Source of the DNA: Prescottella defluvii | GTDB lineage: Bacteria > Actinomycetota > Actinomycetes > Mycobacteriales > Mycobacteriaceae | Assembly: GCA_029690005.1 (NCBI GenBank) | Contig: CP121458.1 | Span: 1,922,001 to 1,986,000, forward strand | Direction: 5' to 3' | Length of the DNA stretch: 64,000 nt | In this document: positions 47,024 to 57,613 of the stretch, one piece after another | How positions within the stretch are numbered: position 1 is the first letter of the stretch | Layout of the letters: every line of letters begins with the position of its first letter | The notes under the pieces: generated by a model | Told to the model about the DNA's origin: nothing | Databases searched by the model: none | What the model saw: the letters and a program-made list of their open reading frames with translations, nothing else | Program-made: the position numbers and the translations under genes

Positions 47024-48201
47024 ATGGCCAAGAGTGCCTGGTTCGAGACGGTCGCGGAGGCGCAGCGGCGCGCGAAGAAGCGTCTGCCCAAGTCGGTGTA
47101 TGCGGCGCTGGTGGCCGGCTCGGAGAAGGGGCTGACCGTCGACGACAACATCGCGGCGTTCTCCGAACTCGGGTTCGCCCCGCATGTGGCGGGCCTGTGT
47201 GGCGAGCGTGATCTGTCGACCACCGTGATGGGCCAGCCCATCTCGATGCCCGTGATGATCTCGCCGACCGGTGTGCAGGCCGTGCACCCGGACGGCGAGG
47301 TCGCCGTCGCCCGCGCCGCCGCCGCGCGGGGCACGGCGATCGGACTGAGTTCGTTCGCGAGCAAGTCGATCGAGGAGGTCGCGGCGGCCAACCCGCAGAC
47401 GTTCTTCCAGATGTACTGGGTGGGCGACCGGGACACGCTGATCCAGCGCATGGAGCGGGCCCGCGCCGCGGGGGCGACCGGCCTGATCATCACCCTCGAC
47501 TGGTCGTTCTCGAACGGGCGTGACTGGGGCAGCCCGTCGATCCCGGAGAAGATGGACCTCAAGGCGATGTTCCAGTTCGCGCCGGAGGGCATCACGCGTC
47601 CGAAGTGGTTGTGGGAGTTCGCCAAGACGGGCAAGGTGCCGGATCTGACGACGCCGAACCTGGCGGCGCCGGGCCAGGCGCCGCCCACGTTCTTCGGGGC
47701 GTACGGGCAGTGGATGGGCACCCCGCTGCCGACGTGGGAGGACGTCGCGTGGCTGCGTGAGCAGTGGGGCGGGCCGTTCATGCTCAAGGGCGTCATGCGT
47801 GTCGACGACGCCAAACGCGCGCTCGACGCCGGTTGCTCCGCGATCTCGGTGTCGAACCACGGTGGCAACAACCTCGACGGCACCCCGCACCGATCCGTGC
47901 GCTGCCCGCGATCGCGGAGGCGGTGGGCGATCAGATCGAGGTCGTGCTCGACGGTGGCATCCGGCGCGGTAGCGATGTCGTCAAGGCTCTCGCGCTCGGT
48001 GCCCGGGCCGTCATGATCGGCCGCGCGTACCTGTGGGGCCTGTCGGCGAACGGTCAGGCGGGTGTCGAGAACGTCCTCGACATCCTGCGCGGCGGTATCG
48101 ATTCCGCGATTCTGGGCCTGGGCCACAAGTCGATTCACGACCTGAGCCCGAACGACCTGGTGATCCCGGACGGATTCCGCCGAGACCTGGGCGTCAGCTA
48201 G
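47024..48201 (+). CDS. mftD: Mycofactocin synthesis FMN dehydrogenase MftD (one frameshift)
   Basis: This is a member of the FMN-dependent alpha-hydroxy acid dehydrogenase family. MftD oxidises the MftE-released dipeptide to premycofactocin. It has [33 protein letters not shown], the catalytic His in [14 protein letters not shown], and [20 protein letters not shown]. One base is missing near 47887; corrected length is 392. The start ATG 47024 follows GAAAGAAGAG, after the palindromic repeat. Confidence 0.94.
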
Positions 48202-48226
48202 AACCGCACGCGTCGAACGAGGCGCG

Positions 48227-50181
48227 ATGAGCAGCACGCTCACCGAGCAGATCACCCTGGCCGGGCGCACCGCCCCGGCCAGGGTTCTGTTCGGTCCGCA
48301 CGAGACCAACCTGGGTGACGATCGTGCGCTGTCGCCGCGGCACGTCGCGTACTACGCGCGCCGTGCCCGCGGGGGTGCCGGGTGATCGTCACCGAGACGG
48401 CATCGGTCCATCCGAGCGACTGGCCGTACGAGCGGGCGCCGCTGGCGGCGGACTGCGGCGCGGGTTGGCGGGACGTCGCGGAGGCGTGCCGCCCGCACGG
48501 CGCGCTGGTGCTCGCCAGCCTGGGGCACAACGGATTCCAGGGCTCGAGTGCGTGGTCGCAGTCGGCGCTGTGGGCGCCGTCCCGGTTCCCGGATCCGGTG
48601 TCCCGCGAGCTGCCGATGGAGATGGAGCGTGCCGAGATCGCGGCGCTGGTCGACGGCTTCCGCGGCGCGGCTGCCCTCGCGGCGGCGTCGGGCGTGGACG
48701 GTGTCGAGATCGACGCGGGTGCGTCGTCGCTGCTCCGGCAGTTCCATTCGGGCCTGACCAACCGTCGCACCGACGAGTACGGGTCCGACAGGCTGCGTCT
48801 CACGCGTGAGGTGATCACCGCAGTCCGCGCCGAACTCGGCGACGAGCGCATTCTCGCGCTGCGGCTGAGCTGTGACGAGCAAGCTCCGTGGGCGGAGTGA
48901 CCCCGGAGGCGGCCGCCGATCAGGTTCGGGCGCTGGCCGATTCGTTGGACCTGCTCGTGGTGGTGCGCGGCGGTCCGTACTCGGCGGCGTCCTATCGCCC
49001 GACGGTCACACCGAACCGGGCTTCAACGTCGATCTGTGTGCAGGTATCCGCGCCGCGGTGGCCGGACGAGTGCCGGTGGTGTTGCAGGGCAGCGTCGTCG
49101 ACCCCGACCTGGCGCAGCAGGCGCTCGACGACGGTGTCGCCGATCTGGTCGAGATGACGCGTGCCCAGATCGCCGATCCCGACGTGGTGAGCGGCGTCCG
49201 GGAGGGACGGACGCCGCGACCGTGCGTGCTGTGCAACCAGACGTGTCTGGTGCGCGACCCGCGCAACCCGATCGTCACGTGCATCGGTAACCCGTCGGCC
49301 GGACATGAGACCGTCGATCCCGAACCCACGCGCGGCACCGACCTCGGCTCGGCGCTCGTGGTCGGTGCGGGACCCGCGGGGCTCGAGGCCGCCCGCGTGC
49401 TGGCGCTCCACGGATTCCGGGTTGCCCTGTGCGACAAGCGGGATCGACCCGGCGGCATGATGCGGACGGCCGCAGCCGGGTTCGGTCGTGCGCGGCTGGC
49501 GAACCTCGTCGACTGGCTCGAGGACGAGTGCCGACGGCTCGGGGTGGACATCCGCACCGGCGTCGAGGTGACGGCCGCCGACGTCGGCGCGGCCGAAGAC
49601 TCCGTCGTCGTGCTCGCGGCGGGCAGTAGCCCCGTCCGGCACCGTGTCCGGCGGGTCCGGGTGTGCAGGCCACCACGGCCGCGGAGGTGCTGGCCGGCGG
49701 TGCGCTCGAGTCGGGACCGGTGCTGGTGCTCGACCCGGTCGGCGGGCCGGTCGCAGTCTCGGTGGCAGCGTGGCTGGCGGAGCGGGGCGAGCGGTGTCGA
49801 TCGTGACCCGGACCAGATCGTCGGCTCTCGGCTCGGACCCACCGGCGATCTGGTCGGAGCCAATGCACGGGTGCAGCGGGCCGGGATCGTCCGGCATCTC
49901 GCGTCCGTTCCGGTGTCGGCCGGGCGGGAGAAGCAATGCTGCGCAACCGGTTCACGGACGAGTCGACGCGGGTTCCGTGTGCGGTGCTGGTGGACTGCGC
50001 GCACCCGTTGCCGAACGACGTGATCGACGATCAGGACGTGATGCGGGTCGGCGACTGTGTCGCGCCCCGGACCGTCCTCGAAGCTGTCCGCGAGGGACGT
50101 CTCGCGGCGATGTCGGCGGTGCCGACGAGTTCCAATCCGGCGGCTCGTCCGACGCGTTCGACAGATCAGTGCACGAGGTAG
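48227..50181 (+). CDS. Mycofactocin-associated FadH/OYE family oxidoreductase 1 (seven frameshifts)
   Basis: The layout is that of 2,4-dienoyl-CoA reductase: an OYE-type TIM barrel with FMN (VTETASVHPSDWPYE, GLTNRRTDEYGSD), a [4Fe-4S] cluster site (CVLCNQTCLVRDP...C), and a C-terminal FAD/NAD domain (ALVVGAGPAGLEAARVLAL). Single bases are missing near 48389, 48890, 49000, 49652, 49795, 49807 and 49930. With them restored the protein has 653 residues. The number of errors is high for one gene, so true decay cannot be fully excluded, but all motifs survive. ATG 48227 lies 25 bases after mftD. The substrate is unknown. Confidence 0.8.
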
Positions 50182-50193
50182 TCAACGGGATAG

Positions 50194-51014
<821 letters not shown>

Positions 51015-51028
51015 CGCGAGCGTCGCAC

Positions 51029-53001
51029 ATGCATCATCCACTGCTGTTCTCCCCGCTCCGCCTGGGCGCGCACACGCTGCGCAACCGGGTGGTGTTCACC
51101 GCGCACCTGACGAACTACGCGCGCCGTGGACTGCCCACCGCGCAGCACGCCGCGTACTACGCGGCGCGCGCCGCGGGCGGAGCGGGGATGATCATCACCG
51201 AGGAACAGTGCGTCCATCCGTCGGATTGGCCGTACGAGAAGGTGATTCACGGCTATCGGCCCGACGTGGTGGATGGCTATCGCGAGATCACCGCCGCCGT
51301 GCACAGCCGCGGCGCGGTGATCCTCGCGCAGCTCAACCACAACGGTGGGCAGGGCTCGGGCCTGTATTCGAGGCGTCCGCTGTGGGCGCCCAGCCCGGTG
51401 CCGGATCCGTTGTTCCGGGAGGTGCCCAAGTCGCTCGGCGTCGGCGAGATCGCCGAACTGCTCGCGGGATACGCGATGGTCGCGCGGCACTGCCGGGACG
51501 GCGGGTTCGACGGCGTCGAACTGCAGGGCTCGCAGTCGTCGCTGATCCGCGGCTTCCTCGCGTCCGGCACGAACCGGCGCACAGACGAGTACGGCGGTCC
51601 GATCGAGAATCGGGCGCGGTTCCTGCTCGAGGCGATCGCGGCGGTGCGGGAGGCGATCGGGCCGGATCTGATTCTGGGCGTGCGCCTCTCGGGTGACGAG
51701 CGGGTGGCGGGCGGCATCGTGCCGGGCGAGGCGGTCGCGGTCGCGCGGCTGGTCGAGGCGAGCGGTGCCGTCGACTACGTCAACACCACGATGGGCATGG
51801 CCACCGAGACGCTGCACCTGGTGGAGCCGTCGATGGCGACACCGCGCGGGTACGCGCTGCACATCTCCGACGCGATCCGGCGGGCGGTGCGGCTGCCGGT
51901 CATCGGCGTGGGGCGGCTGAAGGAGCCGGCCGAGGCCGAGCGAGCGCTCGCGGAGGGCCGGTGCGACCTGGTGGGTGTGGTGCGAGGTCAGATCGCCGAC
52001 CCGGAGTTCGTCGACAAGGCGCGTCGCGGCGCCGACGACGACATCCGCACGTGCCTGTCGTGCAATCAGGAGTGCGTCGGGCGCATGGGGCTGGGCCGCT
52101 GGCTCGGCTGCGTCGAGAACCCGCGTGCGGGTAGGGAATCGGTGGCGCTGCCGACGCCCGCGGTCCCGGGGCGCAGGGTGGTCGTGGTGGGCGGCGGTCC
52201 GGCGGGGCTGTCCGCCGCGGCGACCGCGGCCGAGCGGGGTCACCGCGTGACGCTGTACGAACGCGCGGATGTCGTGGGCGGGCAGATCAGGGTGGCGGCG
52301 TCGGCTTCCGGTCGCGGCGAACTGGGGGATCTGGTGCGCAATCTCGAGCGCGAGTGCATGCGTCGGGGCGTGCGGATCGTGACAGGTGCCGAGGTGACGG
52401 CCGAGTGGCTGGTCGCGGGGTCGCCGGATGCCGTGGTGGTCGCGACCGGTGCGCGTCCGGTACGTCCGTGGTGGGCGGGGAGATCTCGCGCGTGGCCCAC
52501 GCCCGAGAGGTGCTCGAAGGCGCGGCTTCTCCGACCGGCCGGGTGCTCGTGGTCGACGAACTCGGATTCCAACAGGCGCCGTCGGTGGCGGAGACGTTGG
52601 CGTCCCGCGGGTGTGCGGTGACGATCGCGGCGGCGGGGATGATCGTCGGCCAGGACCTCGGCATCACGTTGGACATGGAGGGCTGGCAGCAGCGCGCGCA
52701 CCGGGCCGGGATCGAGCAGTGGACCGATCTTTCGGTGGCCGCGGCGGTCGCGGACGGCGATGCCGTGCAGGTCACGTTGGCCAATCACCTGACGGGCATC
52801 GACCGCGTGGTGGCGTTCGATTGGGTGGTGTGCGCGATCCACCAGGAACCCGAGGACGGGTTGTGGAAGACCCTGTCGCACAGTGACTCCGTGCCTTTCG
52901 AGGTGCACCGCATCGGCGACGCGGTGACGCCCCGACGCTCCCACGCCGCGGTCCTGGAGGGGCACCGGGTCGCGGTGTCGTTGTCGGCGCCGACCATCTA
53001 G
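51029..53001 (+). CDS. Mycofactocin-associated FadH/OYE family oxidoreductase 2 (one frameshift)
   Basis: This 657-residue protein (after adding one G near 52459) has the same three-part layout as oxidoreductase 1. There is an FMN barrel with LRNRVVFTAHLTNYARRG and SGTNRRTDEYGGPIENR, an iron-sulphur site (TCLSCNQECVGRMG then C), and an FAD/NAD domain (VVVVGGGPAGLSAAATAAER). ATG 51029 is 14 bases after the SDR stop. It is related to but clearly diverged from oxidoreductase 1. It ends four bases into the convergent DUF4240-like gene. Confidence 0.86.
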
Positions 53002-53402
53002 ATCAGGTCCAGCGGCTCCCCGAACCGGTCGTAGTAGACCGCGTAAGCGAGCCCGCCGAGGTTGGCTGGATCACCGACGTCGACGTGTGATGGCATCTGG
53101 CTCGGATCTGCGAGAACCGCTTCATATCTCACGCGCCCCTGGCTGACGACCCAGTGCGCCGCGTCTTCCAGGCCGTCTTCGGACTCGTCGGGCCCGAGAT
53201 GGGACCGATACGGCTCGTCCTGCAGCTCGGCGGCGAAGTCCAAGAACAGATCTTGGAACTTGTAGACGGCATCCTTAGGTAGTCGTCCAAGAATTTCGCG
53301 AAGGTGATCACGGCTCCGCGAGGACTCCTCGATGACATCCCAGAACCAGCCGACGTCCCGACCCTCGTCGTGACGAACATCGTCAGCCAATGCCTCTCCC
53401 AA
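52998..53402 (-). CDS. DUF4240-like protein
   Basis: This 134-residue soluble protein has the N-terminal FWDVIEESSR segment and later ILGRLPKDAVYKFQDLF, reminiscent of the DUF4240 family. The start is probably TTG 53402, but another nearby TTG is possible. No catalytic residue is evident. It is on the opposite strand to the mft genes and opens the unrelated insert between oxidoreductase 2 and mftE. Related small proteins occur as immunity or orphan genes; its role here is unknown. Confidence 0.55.
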   Translation of the reverse strand: MGEALADDVRHDEGRDVGWFWDVIEESSRSRDHLREILGRLPKDAVYKFQDLFLDFAAELQDEPYRSHLGPDESEDGLEDAAHWVVSQGRVRYEAVLADPSQMPSHVDVGDPANLGGLAYAVYYDRFGEPLDLI

Positions 53403-53489
53403 TCTTCCAGACGAGCAGACCTAACGGCATCCTGTCAGTGATGAGGCGCGGCCGTCCCGCAACGAGCGCGGTGGTCTCATATCAGCGGC

Positions 53490-54775
53490 CTAGGCCGCGC
53501 GGGGTCCGGCGCGGTTGTGGGCTGGGATCGGTCTTCGGTGTGGATCAACCGAAGTGGGTGGGGTGAACCACGAGTTTCGGTCGGCGCCTATCTCGATTCG
53601 CCAATGCGAGTGATGCAGTAGGCGGTGGTGGTATCGGCAGAGCAGGACCAGGTTGTCCAGGTCGGTTGGGCCACCGTCGATCCAATGTTTTACGTGGTGG
53701 CCTTCGCAGTGGGCCGGCGGCGCACCGCATCCGGGAAACGCGCAGCCGTGGTCGCGCGCGACGAGGGCGCGGCGCTGCTTCTTCGACACGGTCCTGCTGG
53801 TGCGGCCGAGGTCGAGGGGAATGCCGTCGTCCATGACGACCGGGGTGAGGTGGCAGTCGCAGGCGAGGCGACGGGCCGACGCGATGGTCAGCGGACCGGT
53901 CCAAGGCATCTGCGCGACGTCGGCATCACCGAACAGGTAGAGAGCGTCACCGTGCTCGGACGCGGTGCGGGCGAGGTCGCGCGCATTCACATGAAGCGAT
54001 AGGTGCGGACGTTCGCCGCCTTCGACGGGCGCGGCGCCGGAGTTCAGGTACTGGCGCAGGATTTCGCCGAAGGCTTCGGCTCGACGCCGGCCGGGAGTCT
54101 GGGTAGCTGCGGGGTCGTCGGCGGGGTTGCGTGGCTTGGTAAGTGCCGACAGCGCGGTGAGTAGCATTTCGCCGGTCTCGCTGTCGAGGTCGCCTTTGAC
54201 CGCGACGCGCCCGTTGAGTGTCTTCGAGGCGTGGAACTCGTTGCGGTCGGTGTCCTCGCTGGCCGGGAGTTCGTCGGATTCGAAGATGTGCTCGAAGTCG
54301 AGCGATGCAGCCCCGCACCGCGGCGGTGGTTGCGTGAGGCCCGGTGGCGCAGTCCATCAGGAGGTTTCGGCAGGGGCGACTGCTTCGTCGGGCATCCCGC
54401 GCGGTGGCTGTTCGCAGAACTTGGCGATGAGTGCGGCATGGTCGGCCGAGATCCGGCCGCACTCGAAAGCGTCGACGATCTCGGGTTCGCGGCGCAATGC
54501 CTTGGCGAGGGAGAGGATGCGCGCTGCCGCGGGTATCTCCATCAACGTCTTCGACGCCAGCCACAGCTTCACGCTGCGGAATCCGAGAACGTCGAACGAG
54601 ACTGCGCGGTGGTCTATTTCGCCGACCGCTGCGACGCGGAGCGCTTCGAGTCGTTCGATCTCCCGGGAGATGTCGACCGTCGCTGCCAGCAACTCGGATT
54701 CGGTGAGGGCGCGCACCTCATCGGGCCGCAGCGTGGTGGCTGCGACGCCCGTTTCGTTGAGTCCCCCGGATTCAT
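53490..54775 (-). CDS. 13E12 repeat family protein (DUF222) with HNH nuclease domain (three frameshifts)
   Basis: The N-terminal DUF222 region (VRALTESELLAATVDISREI) is followed by a C-terminal HNH domain with VARDHGCAFPGC, HCEGHHVKHW and NLVLLCRYHHRLLHH. Bases are missing in the plus-strand C run 54763-54767 and near 54360, and one is extra in the C run 54311-54314. The corrected protein has 428 residues, the usual size. Actinobacterial genomes carry many of these and some behave as mobile repeats. A LexA-type SOS box lies 15 bases upstream of the start. Confidence 0.84.
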
Positions 54776-54789
54776 GACGCCAGCCTAGT

Positions 54790-54805
54790 TAGAACATGTG
54801 TTCGA
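54790..54805. promoter_or_regulatory. LexA (SOS) box upstream of the 13E12/HNH gene
   Basis: TAGAACATGTGTTCGA matches the actinobacterial SOS box TCGAACN4GTTCGA with one mismatch. It is directly upstream of the HNH gene, as reported for several 13E12 genes of Mycobacterium tuberculosis. Confidence 0.72.
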
Positions 54806-54950
54806 GCCAATGGCTTTCTGGGCGGAATGCCCGTCTCATGACGTGAATCACAAACCGGCTTGTCCTATTGCTTTCCATTTCGGCGGCGTGGTGATGTCGA
54901 TCGCCGCCGATTCGCGGCGGCGGAACGGGGAGGATTCCCAGGTGGGGACC

Positions 54951-55295
54951 ATGAAGACGACATTGAAGATCGCAGCTACGGCGGCGGGCGCATGTGCTGC
55001 ATTGGCGCTCGGCTCCGGCACGGCATCGGCGTTCACGGTGCAGCCGATCGCGGGCGGAACCAAGATCGAGATCAATCACAGCGAGGCCGTGGCGCTCTCG
55101 CAGGTTCGTGTTGTGGGACCGCTGCTGAATCCGTTGTACCCGCGTCTGGTGAACGAGTCCGGTAATGGACTCCGCGCGGGTGACACAGTCCAGGTGTCCA
55201 TCGACCGGGCTGCGCGCACGAACGGCGGTGTCGGCATGGACATCTACGGGCCGCTGCACAACCCGGATAGCGTCCGCGGCTACCTCTACAAGTAG
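54951..55295 (+). CDS. Small secreted protein
   Basis: ATG 54951 follows GGTGGGG and opens a classical Sec signal peptide (MKTTLKIAATAAGACAALAL) with a likely cleavage after ASA near residue 27. The mature ~87 residues (FTVQPIAGGTKIEINHSEAV onward) have no cysteines and no recognised domain. A perfect hairpin terminator follows. It is monocistronic within the insert. Function is unknown. Confidence 0.72.
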   Translation: MKTTLKIAATAAGACAALALGSGTASAFTVQPIAGGTKIEINHSEAVALSQVRVVGPLLNPLYPRLVNESGNGLRAGDTVQVSIDRAARTNGGVGMDIYGPLHNPDSVRGYLYK

Positions 55296-55301
55296 GGCGA
55301 A

Positions 55302-55340
55302 CAGGTACGCTCACCCCGAGACTCGGGGTGAGCGTACCTG
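55302..55340 (+). terminator. Terminator after the secreted protein gene
   Basis: The 19-base arms CAGGTACGCTCACCCCGAG and CTCGGGGTGAGCGTACCTG (55302-55320 and 55322-55340) are perfectly complementary, meeting at a single unpaired base so that the end pairs must open to form the loop. Confidence 0.8.
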
Positions 55341-55515
55341 CACCGCCATCCTCGAGCGGCATCTCGATGCAGATGCCGAGGTCGTTTTGCCTAGGGCACC
55401 CCTACGAAAGCACAGCAACGAACCTGCCATCTTCTTGACGCAAGACACCTTTCGCGCGTACCGGCGCCTCTTCGGCGATACGGCGATACAGTGGTTGTTG
55501 CCGGCCACGACGGGT
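55341..55515 (+). other. Gap between the terminator and the T-box: no gene recognised
   Basis: A frame reads about 58 codons with moderately protein-like composition (for example EPAIFLTQDTFRAYRRLFGD), but it has no ribosome site and overlaps the start of the RNA leader. It may be a gene remnant or chance. The promoter for the T-box transcript must lie here. Confidence 0.35.
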
Positions 55516-55659
55516 GTGACGAGCCCCGAGCCGCAATCGGCTGGTCACCGATCGAAAGGCGACTACCAGAGGCAGCGAGCTTCGCTGCGAAGGTGTGGTG
55601 GCACCGCGACGGACCCGATCGCCCACACCTCCCGGGACGACAACCAGGAGGTGAGCACC
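55516..55659 (+). ncRNA. T-box riboswitch (translational type) upstream of aspartyl-tRNA synthetase
   Basis: The antisequestrator is complete: helix A1 AGGTGTGG (55591-55598) / CCACACCT (55623-55630), the seven-base T-box bulge TGGCACC (55599-55605), and helix A2 GCGA (55606-55609) / TCGC (55619-55622). CACCTCC (55626-55632), which overlaps the A1 3' arm, is exactly complementary to the ribosome site GGAGGTG (55647-55653). The two pairings therefore compete, as in actinobacterial translational T-boxes. TGGC would pair with GCCA, the 3' end of a tRNA with G73, as in tRNA-Asp and tRNA-Asn. A short stem (55572-55588) and a possible stem I (GTGAC 55516 / GTCAC 55548) lie upstream; the specifier codon is not resolved. 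Confidence 0.78.
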
Positions 55660-56955
55660 GTGCCACGCATCCTCAGTTCAGTACTGTCCACGACATCCGC
55701 ATCGAAGCCCGGTGACCCGTCACGATCGAAGGATGGGTTCACCGGCGCAGACAGCTCGCGGCCGTGACGTTTGTCGTCGTCCGAGACCGTTCCGGTTTTG
55801 CGCAGGTGGTCGTGACCGACCCTGCGGTCCGTGACGAAGTGGCGAACCTGCCGGAAGAAACGGTCGTCCGTGTCACCGGCACACCGGCGGCAAACGAAAA
55901 GGCGCCCGGCGGCGTCGAGATCGTCGATCCGACCATCACCGCACTGAGCGAACCCTCGTTGCCGCAACCAGTCGAGCTGTGGCGGCCGAAGCTCAACGCC
56001 ACGCTGCCGACACTGCTCGACCATGCAGCACTGACCTGGCGCCATCCCACACGCCAGGCCGTGTGGAGAGTCGCAGCGGCCGCGATGGCCGGCTTCCGTA
56101 AACACCTCGACGGCAGGGGATTCACCGAAGTCACGACCCCCAAGGTCGTCGACCAGTCGTCCGAATCCGGCGCCAACGTCTTCACGTTGGACTACTTCGG
56201 TTCGCCCGCCTACCTCGCGCAGTCGCCCCAGCTCTACAAACAGATGCTGGTCGGGGTGTTCGAGCGTGTCTACGAAATTGGGCCGGTCTTTCGCGCGGAG
56301 CCGCACGACACGGCTCGGCATCTGGCGGAGTACGTCTCCCTCGACGTCGAGTTCGGCTTCATCGACGACCACCGCGACGTGCTCGCAGTACTACGGGACA
56401 CCCTCGCTGCTGTCATCCATCACATCGGCGACTCCGTCGGCGACGAGGTGGAGGCGCTGAGCATCGACTTGCCGGTGGTCCCGAGCAGATGCCGGTTCTG
56501 CACTTCAGCGATGCGCTCGAACTCGTCGGCGCCTCCCCGGACGAACCCGACCTGTCGCCGGAACACGAGCGCACCCTGGGAAGTGGGCGAAGGCCGAGTT
56601 CGATTCGGACTTCCTTGCAGTCGAGGGTTATCCGTCCGCGAAGCGGCCGTTCTACACACACCCCCAACCGGGCGACCCGCGTTGGACGAACTCGTTCGAC
56701 CTCCTCTTCCGTGGACTCGAACTCGTCACGGGTGGGCAGCGTCTGCACAACCATTCCGACTACGTTGCCGCACTCGCGGACAGAGGCGAGGATCCAACGA
56801 ACTACTCGCCCTACCTGGAAGCGATGGCACACGGAATGCCCCCGCACGGCGGCTTCGCTATCGGCCTCGAGCGATTCGTTTCGCGACTGCTCGAAGCCGA
56901 CAACATCCGCTACGCCACGTTGTTCCCCCGGGACATCCACCGCGTCCACCCCTGA
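55660..56955 (+). CDS. Archaeal-type aspartate--tRNA(Asp/Asn) ligase (three frameshifts)
   Basis: It starts at GTG 55660, eight bases after the T-box-controlled GGAGGTG. The N-terminal OB fold reads VTIEGWVHRRRQLAAVTFVV. The class II core has motif 2 in VFRAEPHDTARHLAEYVSLD and motif 3 in GFAIGLERFVSRLLEADNIR; the RHLAEY..LD style is that of archaeal, often non-discriminating, AspRS, and the bacterial GAD insert is absent. Bases are missing near 55717, 56484 and 56580. The corrected 432 residues fit archaeal-type enzymes. The organism must also have a bacterial aspS elsewhere, so this is probably a second, regulated AspRS. Confidence 0.83.
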
Positions 56956-57090
56956 CGAATCGCCGACGGTGCGGGCGAACCCCGCCCGCACCGTCGTCCT
57001 GTCTCGACACCCGGCCAAACAGTTGACGCAGGACAACTCGTGTCGGACTGGCGGCCGGCTCGGCCCCGCTCGGCACCTAGGATCACGCCC

Positions 57091-57510
57091 ATGACTCTGG
57101 GTGCTGAACTCGTCGCGCGCATCGAACGTGCGGTGGCGATCTACGGTCCCGGGCAACCGATTCCCTCCGACGAGCTGCGTGATCGACTGGGAGATGCGGG
57201 TCTGGTGCCCGACGAGGACTACGCGGAGTTCGTGGGCCGGTGGGGTGGCTGCTTCGTAGGCGTGCCCGTCCATGCGTGGAACAACGCCTCGATCCTGGGG
57301 CGGGAGAGTTGCATCGAGCTGACCGCCTGGGCGCGTGAGGCATACGGGTCTCTGATCGACGGTGTCGTGATCGCCGACGACGGTTCCGGGAACCCGATCT
57401 GGATCGCCGCCGACGGAACGGTCCGCCTCGTCGACCACGACAACGGCAACACGGTGGTGCAGCTGGCTCCCGATTTCGGAACGCTGCTCGCGGACAACGT
57501 CCACGGCTGA
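57091..57510 (+). CDS. SUKH/SMI1-like hypothetical protein
   Basis: This 139-residue soluble protein starts at ATG 57091. The pattern EDYAEFVGRWGGCFVGVPVHA, then GRESCIELTAWAREAY and GNPIWIAADGTVRLVDHDNG, resembles SMI1/KNR4 (SUKH) proteins, which are often immunity proteins against polymorphic toxins. No cognate toxin is next to it. The assignment is tentative. Intact frame. Confidence 0.55.
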   Translation: MTLGAELVARIERAVAIYGPGQPIPSDELRDRLGDAGLVPDEDYAEFVGRWGGCFVGVPVHAWNNASILGRESCIELTAWAREAYGSLIDGVVIADDGSGNPIWIAADGTVRLVDHDNGNTVVQLAPDFGTLLADNVHG

Positions 57511-57555
57511 GTCCCTCTGGAGCATTCGTTTCTCACATGATCGGCGATGGTCCTG

Positions 57556-57585
57556 TGGCAGGTGATGGCAGGTGATGGCAGGTGA
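57556..57585. repeat. Short tandem repeat, three copies
   Basis: The ten-base unit TGGCAGGTGA occurs three times in a row just before the hypothetical gene at 57614. It may have arisen by slippage and can vary between strains. Confidence 0.7.
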
Positions 57586-57613
57586 CGTCCGAGGTGTGCG
57601 CTACGGTCCGGCC

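Noticed and set aside
48227..50181. Reading the broken genes as true pseudogenes
   Set aside because: The same kind of damage hits rpoB, rpoC and tuf at similar run contexts, and corrected lengths fit exactly, so error is the simpler cause.
55341..55515. A short coding frame before the T-box
   Set aside because: There is no start with a ribosome site and no family resemblance; it overlaps the RNA leader.
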